This document shows positions 58,385 to 64,000 of a DNA stretch of 64,000 nt, piece by piece. Below the pieces are notes generated by a model. The model was given only the letters and a program-made list of their open reading frames with translations, was not told the DNA's origin and did no database searches. Origin of the DNA: Hyaloperonospora brassicae. Taxonomy: Eukaryota; Oomycota; Peronosporomycetes; Peronosporales; Peronosporaceae. The first letter of the stretch is position 1; every line of letters starts with the position of its first letter. The position numbers were made by a program, and so were the translations under genes. The stretch spans positions 124,001 to 188,000 of the forward strand of contig CANTFL010000617.1 in the NCBI GenBank assembly GCA_947650285.1, read 5' to 3'.

Positions 58385-59760
58385 ATGTTTCCCGCCGTCA
58401 GAAACGAAGTTTGCAACAATAGAGGCGACTGGATCCTCTACAGCAAAGCGAGTCGGCATCTTGTGCACGATGATACCTTTCTGATCTACTCAGTAGTATT
58501 AAGCCGCATAATTTATATTCATCATTGTGATCATCTTCACCTTACGCAAGCTTGTAGCGTGTGGCTAAGTTTCATATAACGCATAGTCGAGAGCTCCGTG
58601 ACGGTCACAAAAGCTTATTTGTCGTCACGACTTAACATGAATATCATCTTGTACGACAAACTAGAAACAAGGGATTTGCTCATCCATCACGGCGATGGGG
58701 TAGATCTTCTATGCACAGAGACATTGTCATCGCATTCGACGTCTAAATGGAGAGATACATGCTGTACGTCGAGATGCAGACGATGTGAGACAGGTACAGT
58801 TTGTCTGACGTCATCATGTCGGCGCTCAAATTGTAATCGATCACGGGCGTGTAGAGAGAGTTAGAAGAAGACACACTGCTACACTTCGTATATCTTTTGG
58901 ATCTATAGAGCTCGATGCATTCGATCGCATGGTGCAAGACCAAGCGCAAGGCATCCGGCTGACAATTAACAAGTGCATAGCGTGCGTCTCGGGTATTGAT
59001 AGCTAGTAGATGCTCAGAAGCCATCTTCAAGAGGACATCAGTACAGCATGCCGATCGACAGAGTCGGAAGCGTCATCCGATCGGACTGGAGGGTACGTTA
59101 ACATCAATTGACAGAATCGGCGATCGCTACATCGTCAAATTCGTCGACCATAGGTGAACATACTGCCGAGTAATCCTCACACGCTCAAAGGACACAGCAT
59201 CCAAGCTGATCAAATGATTTCGATTTCTCTGATAATCGGTATGACTGATGTATTTAATTGCTGCGTACGAATGGAGGCAGCGACTACAACAATGTATACC
59301 TTTTTGCCAGAAGATTTGAGCTGCACGACACGTGTCCGGATCGCGCAACCAGGCCGTCAATGGCAATGATGAGCAAATGCATATGACGATGATGGATATG
59401 AGTCGAAGCACGGTGTTTGCGTTCAGGCTGACAGTACAATTCGGGGTGAAGCGATTCATTATATAGCGTGCAAATTGAGCCGCATTATGAAGAGAGTGAA
59501 CTCAAAGTATGCTTTACCTGTCAAAGTACTGACGGGTACGGAGCCAGACCTACGCGATATTGTTGTGCTCGAATCCTGCAAAGCAAATTGCTGCAACAGC
59601 GCGCGCATCTCGCCCTGATCGTCCGTATCAGCGATGAAGTGAAAGGCTACAAGAGCGTGAGACGAAAGGCGAAAAAGAAAACTGTGAAAAAGTACGTCAA
59701 AGCATGTAAACGCTTCCCGGTGCCTAAAGCTTGCATATAGGGCAAGTGAAGTGTCACGAG
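58385..59760 (+). mobile_element. Ty1/Copia retrotransposon remnant (protease and integrase)
   Basis: Reading the plus strand through stops and frame changes gives NRGDWILYSKASRHLV at about 58420-58470. It corresponds to the Copia protease WILDSGASRHM, with the catalytic D-S-G region changed to Y-S-K. Then follow VTVTKAYLSSRLNMNIILYDKL (58600-58665), AFDRMVQDQAQGIRLT near 58920-58965, DRYIVKFVDHR near 59125 (integrase core start), ARNQAVNGNDEQMH-like text near 59340-59380, and ALPVKVLTGTEPDLRDIVV near 59510-59570. This order (protease, GAG-pre-integrase, integrase, then SPL/VLTG-x-PDL) is specific for Copia elements. Reverse transcriptase and LTRs were not found. Catalytic changes and many stops make it inactive. 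Confidence 0.7.
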
Positions 59761-60399
59761 GACAAGGAAGACGAAGGGTTAATCAACAATGTGGCATATA
59801 ATAGATATATTAAGAAGACGCAGAAGGGTTCAGAACATCTTATGTGTGTCGCACCGGAGCGCACTTAGACGGCCGTATCACAGGGATTGTCATCTGCGAG
59901 TATAGAGTGGTGAGCGCTATTCGTAAAAAGGATCTGTCCAACCACAGTGGGCCATACAGCGAATCATGAGTTGGTAGGATCAATGGTATGGAAGGGTTGA
60001 TCGCAGCACATATTAGTAACAACTTTTGACAAGTAAGTAAGTGCAAGACACGATCGAACGGGTTCTGTCGATTAATATACGGTATCATATTACTCTATCA
60101 TACCTTAATTGTCAAGAAAAGGGGTTGTATTAGATAGGGTCACTACCAATTTACACGCATTCGAAATAAAATTATCGTCTCGAGTCAAAAACGACGGCAT
60201 TAGTGGATTAGTGAAGCAGCTAACAGTTACACAAACAGTCCGGTTTTAAACCCTTCAGCGATCACACAGATAGATTCCCACAGGGAGATCTGGAACCGAT
60301 ACGTAAGACCTAATATTGTATACTTATTGTGATGAACATCAGATTAGGCGCTGCAAACAAAAAAAGAAATGCTCCATTCAGCGACTACATCGTCAAACT

Positions 60400-61290
60400 C
60401 ATCTGAAACATATGCACCGTCTGCATCATCGGATAATTCTCCGGTGACGATCACCAATCTGCTCTGGAAGAGTTTACAGTACACGTCTTTCACGGCAATG
60501 AGCCAGCCATGGTAGTCAACAGCGAACCCAGATGCTACGTCAGAATTGCGGACAACACCGTTGGGGACAGATTATCACGAAGTGCTGACCCAAGCCACCA
60601 TCTCGTCCACGTTCGGTGGCCGTGGAGTTCCTTTCTTAGTGTAATACATACTATCAGGTAGCTTCCATTCGTCAATCACGCTAGATAGACAATCATTAAA
60701 CGACATCAATATTTTGATGTCCCCTGTCTACAGATACGGCGTTAAACCTCCAGGAATATATCATCATCTGGATCTTCTTGCTGATGCACTTCATCTTGAC
60801 GCCCTTTGCTATATGCGATTGCATCAAGTCCCACACGAGCCTTCTCCCAATGAAGAAGCTTATAAGCGCTAAAATCAGCAGATCAATCGTTTTCAAAAGA
60901 AGCTCAATGTTCATTTGTCCCCGGTATTGATGCACAACCAAAATCGCGCCGCTCTACTGGATCGTTTTTCGCGCTCTGCGAGTTCAGAAGAGGTGACAGC
61001 TTTGTCCCCGTGGCTGTGACAGTCAGGGCGGCCTTGATCCGAATGGAAGCGAAATATATGGAGCGCAAGACGCCACGATGAGCACTCTTAAGTATGCAGT
61101 GTCGCTTCGCGGAGCTTCGAAGAATGACGCCGTCTCATCCATCAGGAGCGTGCCGCTGCAGCTGAGAGAGCTCTTCTTCGATGAGAGGTACGTAACGAAT
61201 CACACGGCACGCGCAGTGAGCTCGTCTTCACTCAATACGGTGAGGTTGGCTGTCCGTTTGAGAGTTAGGCCATAGCGAGCCATGAAGCGA
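60400..61290 (-). pseudogene. Decayed pogo/Tigger-type DDE transposase
   Basis: Minus-strand pieces in order: VTATGTKLSPLL near 61015-60980; LVWDLMQSHIAKGVKMKCIS near 60845-60780; in the next frame IPGGLTPYL followed by a stop then TGDIKI near 60760-60715, the hallmark between the second D and the final acid; SVIDEWKLP; RPPNVDEMVAWVSTS near 60625-60580; and VVRNSDVASGF. This is the block order of DDE_1 (pogo/Tigger, CENP-B-like) transposases, including the C-terminal W-V region. Several stops and frame shifts are present. The N-terminal DNA-binding part is not recognisable upstream, and no terminal repeats were seen. Confidence 0.65.
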
Positions 61291-62163
61291 GCGCGCCACT
61301 TGTCAGATGCTCAAAAATCATCGTCGTCCAGCTCCGCTTTAACGTTCTTGCGTTCAGATGCTTGGATTCACTGACGCGACACCTTTTCCTTCGTCGATTT
61401 CACGAAAATGATCCGGTCAAACAGGAGATCCTATACCTCGCCAAACCGTGGGTGTCTGACGGCAACTGTCACACGCAGCTGCAAAGCCGGGAATTTCATT
61501 AAGGCGGCGCGGTTCTTCCACCTGTTGGGCACCTGACACCTTACAACCTCGCTCCGCTTGAAAGTGCTTCAAGGTACGCGTGAAGACTCCACCTCCAGGA
61601 CGTTCGATCCACTCGATCTCTTTTCGAGGTTGTTTTTGTAAATGCGCCTGGGTTCCATGGTGAGCACCGGAGGACGAAGACTTTTGATGCTGATTAAGCT
61701 TGACATAAAGTGATCTAAGCGTATGTAAGTAAACGGGATTTTAAGCAACCGCTGTCAATAATTTTTGAAGTGGGCAATGGTTGGCCGAAAAAGTCCCTTT
61801 TTCAAAAATGTTATGGGAAAATAACATAATGTCTCCGACCGCACTTAAATTACGCATTGTATTCATTGACCAATAGGGTGGGCGTGATGATATTGAATTC
61901 TTTATTAGCAATTCAAATCGAAAACATACAATTCTTAAGACCAATTATAGAGTAATTTGACAAGCGAAGCTCTCACAGCCACCTCTTCGACGTATTGGGT
62001 CGGATGGGGCAGTGTTGTTATTTTTGTCGCAATACAAACACTTATGTAATCACATATTATCTAAATAACACCCAAGCTCCAATATTTTAGACATATACGA
62101 CGAAAGATGAGCCGCTTGTATATTCGATGAATTACATTCAAGATTCAACAGCTCAGACGATAG
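61291..62163. other. Region without recognisable gene
   Basis: About 870 bp; the left part may contain the N-terminal half of the pogo-type element (minus), and 61700-62150 is AT-rich with no open frame of interest. Confidence 0.4.
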
Positions 62164-62541
62164 ATGAGTCTGTCAAACCTCGCACATAGCAACACGAAGA
62201 GTGCTCGTGAGAACGCAGCACGCTCGTTTTTGAAGTTTCTTAAGGAAGAAGAGGTTAGCAAAGACTACCTGCAGCAGTGCATGCAGCGCGAGAGGGCACC
62301 TCTCGTCTTAGAAGCTGTGGTTAACAAGTATGGCATGTATCTCGCCTTCAAGGAGGGCCAAAAGAGACAGTTTTTAGCTCGCTACTCGGTCATGCATACC
62401 TTTCGACAGTCCAAGATCTGGTTGTTAAAACGTTTCCCTCAGCATCGAGCAGCTGGCAGCGAACGCTTCTCGTCCACACGACATTCTCATCAATTAAGGC
62501 CAAAACCCAGTCCAGGCACCAAATTGGAGCACATCCGATGA
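62164..62541 (+). CDS. Fragment resembling a tyrosine recombinase N-terminal domain (Crypton-like)
   Basis: 125-codon frame from ATG 62164 (MSLSNLAHSNTKSARENAARS). Helical and basic: FLKFLKEEEVSKDYLQQCMQ, NKYGMYLAFKEGQKRQFLARYSVMHTFRQSKIWLLKRFPQHRA. This text resembles the SAM-like core-binding domain that precedes the catalytic domain in Crypton/Ngaro-type tyrosine recombinases of oomycetes (FxxYL, RxTVxxYxRQxKNWLL pattern). The frame ends after ~95 residues of such sequence and the catalytic R-H-R-Y part is absent downstream, so it would be a truncated copy. The assignment rests on remembered family pattern and needs a search. Confidence 0.4.
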   Translation: MSLSNLAHSNTKSARENAARSFLKFLKEEEVSKDYLQQCMQRERAPLVLEAVVNKYGMYLAFKEGQKRQFLARYSVMHTFRQSKIWLLKRFPQHRAAGSERFSSTRHSHQLRPKPSPGTKLEHIR

Positions 62542-62689
62542 GCTTTTTGCCTGATCAGCGATTGCAGACGTCGTCGTTTCTACTTCTGCTACTACACTTG
62601 TGAGCATCAGCCGACTGGGGAGCTCCATACATTTCTTGGTAGCCACAGCCTACGTGTGCCCGTGCCCGGTCTCCGCCGACCCTCTCGCC

Positions 62690-64000
62690 TGTGCCCCGCA
62701 CTTATAACGTCTTCACGCATGGCGGAACAGCATACATCGTCTTATGCCTAACGCCGCTCGTGCTGTCCAAACTCTCGACAACGCTAGTGACGGTCAAACT
62801 GTACCGCGCGTGGGAACACCTCGTCCATGCGTCATCTTGATGTAACTCACGTACCTGTGGATCTACACTGTCGCTCGTGGCGGCGCCTACGTGTGGACCC
62901 ATGTCACACTGCTGTCGCGTCTCGACGTGACGGGGAATCTCCGCACGCGCTTCCGCTCGTCCCGTTTATGAGTATCGACGCAACTCCGGACTTTTGCGCG
63001 CCTTTACCGGCGCTGCTTACGCTCCTCCTGAATCTGTGCGACCTCCTGCACTTCGCAGTGGCGCTCTGGTCGATACCGTACACCTATGACCTGTCCAATA
63101 TCGCGGCCAAGTCCATGGATCGCAGCACGAGCAAAGACCAGAAAAAGATCCTCATGTACCTTTCTTTCGGCCACGCATAGATCGCGAGCTTCGCGATTGC
63201 CAAGCCGTCTTCAGCTTCCTTAACGGCGGCTACTCACGCTGCACGTAATGCCTCGCGATGTGTGTATACGTGCTGCAGCTCGCGACGCTCGTGTACTTGG
63301 ACGTTGCGATCTTTGGCTTAAGCGCCGAGGCCGCGACGTCGATTCTATCAACGTCCGCTTCTAGGCGCCGCCCGTGTACCAGTGGCTCCAGTGCATGACG
63401 TGCACCTACGGGCTCTTTGCGCTGCAGTCCGAGTGCAAGTCGCTAGTCATTCACATCACGACGGCTTGTCGTCCCACCTGGACGGTACACTATCTGGAGA
63501 TGATCCACGTGTTGTACAAGGTCACGTGCTGGGCGTTTGCACTCGCCAAGGGCTGCATTCTGCCTTACAGGCTGCACGTCTACGGCTGATGCTGCCTGCA
63601 CTTGCGTGGCGCGCACAAACGCATCAAGTTTGTAACCGCGCCCGTATTTAACTCTGTGCTTATTGTGACGGACATCAAGTCGTCGGGCGCTCTAGGTTTC
63701 ATCGACGCTAAGGTCATGCTCCGCGTGATCCAAGTGCACGACGACACGCTGCGAATGCTGCGGCGCTTAACCGCTGTAAAGAGATTACGACGGCCGACGA
63801 CCCGTTTCTAATGGCGTTTCACAAAATCCGCTAGGCCATGACCTACTGCCTCGACGTGCTGCTCCAGTTTCTCGCCGTGCCGTGGTCCAAGGACCTCCAC
63901 GACCTCGTGGCCGCGACCAAAAAACACCGCGTGACCACTGCGTCGTATTTTGCGGACTGCGCGTGCGCATGGGCGTCTACGACGCCATGGGGTTCGACAT
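62690..64000 (+). pseudogene. Broken multi-pass membrane protein gene, running off the window
   Basis: GC-richer than the AT-rich flank. Plus-strand pieces in several frames: IVLCLTPLVLSKLSTTLVTVKLYRAW near 62730-62810; YTVARGGAYVWTHVTLLSRLDV near 62865-62930; LPALLTLLLNLCDLLHFAVALWSIPYTYDLS near 63005-63095; DQKKILMYLSFGHA then a stop at 63178; YVLQLATLVYLDVAIFGLSAEA near 63270-63330; KVTCWAFALAKGCILPY near 63520-63570; and GALGFIDAKVMLRVIQVHDD near 63690-63750. Stops at 63178, 63362 and 63587 plus frame changes break it. The hydrophobic segments indicate a multi-pass membrane protein, but I do not recognise the family. It continues past 64000. It may be a host gene copy captured into the repeat region. 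Confidence 0.5.

Noticed and set aside
58600..59760. Giant-virus-like insertion in the AT-rich region
   Set aside because: The readable text fits a Ty1/Copia protease-integrase order instead (WI-x-D/YS-x-ASRH, then VLTGxEPDLRDIV).
38000..64000. CRISPR array or bacterial-type operons
   Set aside because: No regular spacer-repeat structure; all genes are intron-containing eukaryotic types or transposon remnants.

Overview
The window is nuclear DNA of an oomycete, most likely a member of the Peronosporales (Phytophthora or downy mildew type). The protein-coding genes are compact, with short GT-AG introns of roughly 70-130 bp. They encode eukaryotic housekeeping proteins alongside a bacterial-type RadA and oomycete-style multidomain kinases. 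The right part is full of decayed transposons of kinds common in Phytophthora. This taxonomic reading is inference; no rRNA or marker gene is present.

Layout. Positions 1-37,200 form a gene-rich, GC-richer block: a chromo-domain protein (minus); glutamate-cysteine ligase GCLC (plus); the rRNA methyltransferase BUD23 (plus, five exons); an EF-hand/PH/CAMK kinase (minus, seven exons); RadA/Sms (plus); MutY adenine glycosylase (plus, six exons); NAA60 acetyltransferase (plus); a divergent class II photolyase-like protein (minus); a tiny zinc-ribbon protein; a second GNAT acetyltransferase with a GC-AG intron; a TKL kinase; a long coiled-coil protein; a C2-domain membrane protein (minus); and the 18S rRNA dimethylase DIM1 (plus, five exons). 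The splice models were built by hand from GT/AG sites, reading-frame phase and family motifs. For every spliced gene except the photolyase-like one, exon lengths sum to a whole number of codons.

From about 37.2 to 64 kb the DNA is visibly more AT-rich and contains no intact recognisable host gene. It is a transposon graveyard: a Ty3/Gypsy protease remnant (minus, ~46.2-46.6 kb), a stop-riddled hAT transposase (plus, ~46.9-49.1 kb), a Ty1/Copia protease-integrase remnant (plus, ~58.4-59.8 kb), a pogo/Tigger-type DDE transposase remnant (minus, ~60.4-61.3 kb), a possible tyrosine-recombinase N-terminal fragment (62.2 kb) and a broken multi-pass membrane protein gene running off the right edge.

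Themes. Three genome-maintenance genes (RadA, MutY, photolyase-like) lie within about 11 kb, and two rRNA-modification enzymes of the small ribosomal subunit (BUD23 and DIM1) lie in the same block. I see no operon-like relationship; these are separate eukaryotic genes. I found no convincing new system. The most interesting items are the kinase architecture, the divergent and apparently frameshifted photolyase-like gene, upstream ORFs at GCLC, and the sharp gene-rich/transposon-rich boundary.
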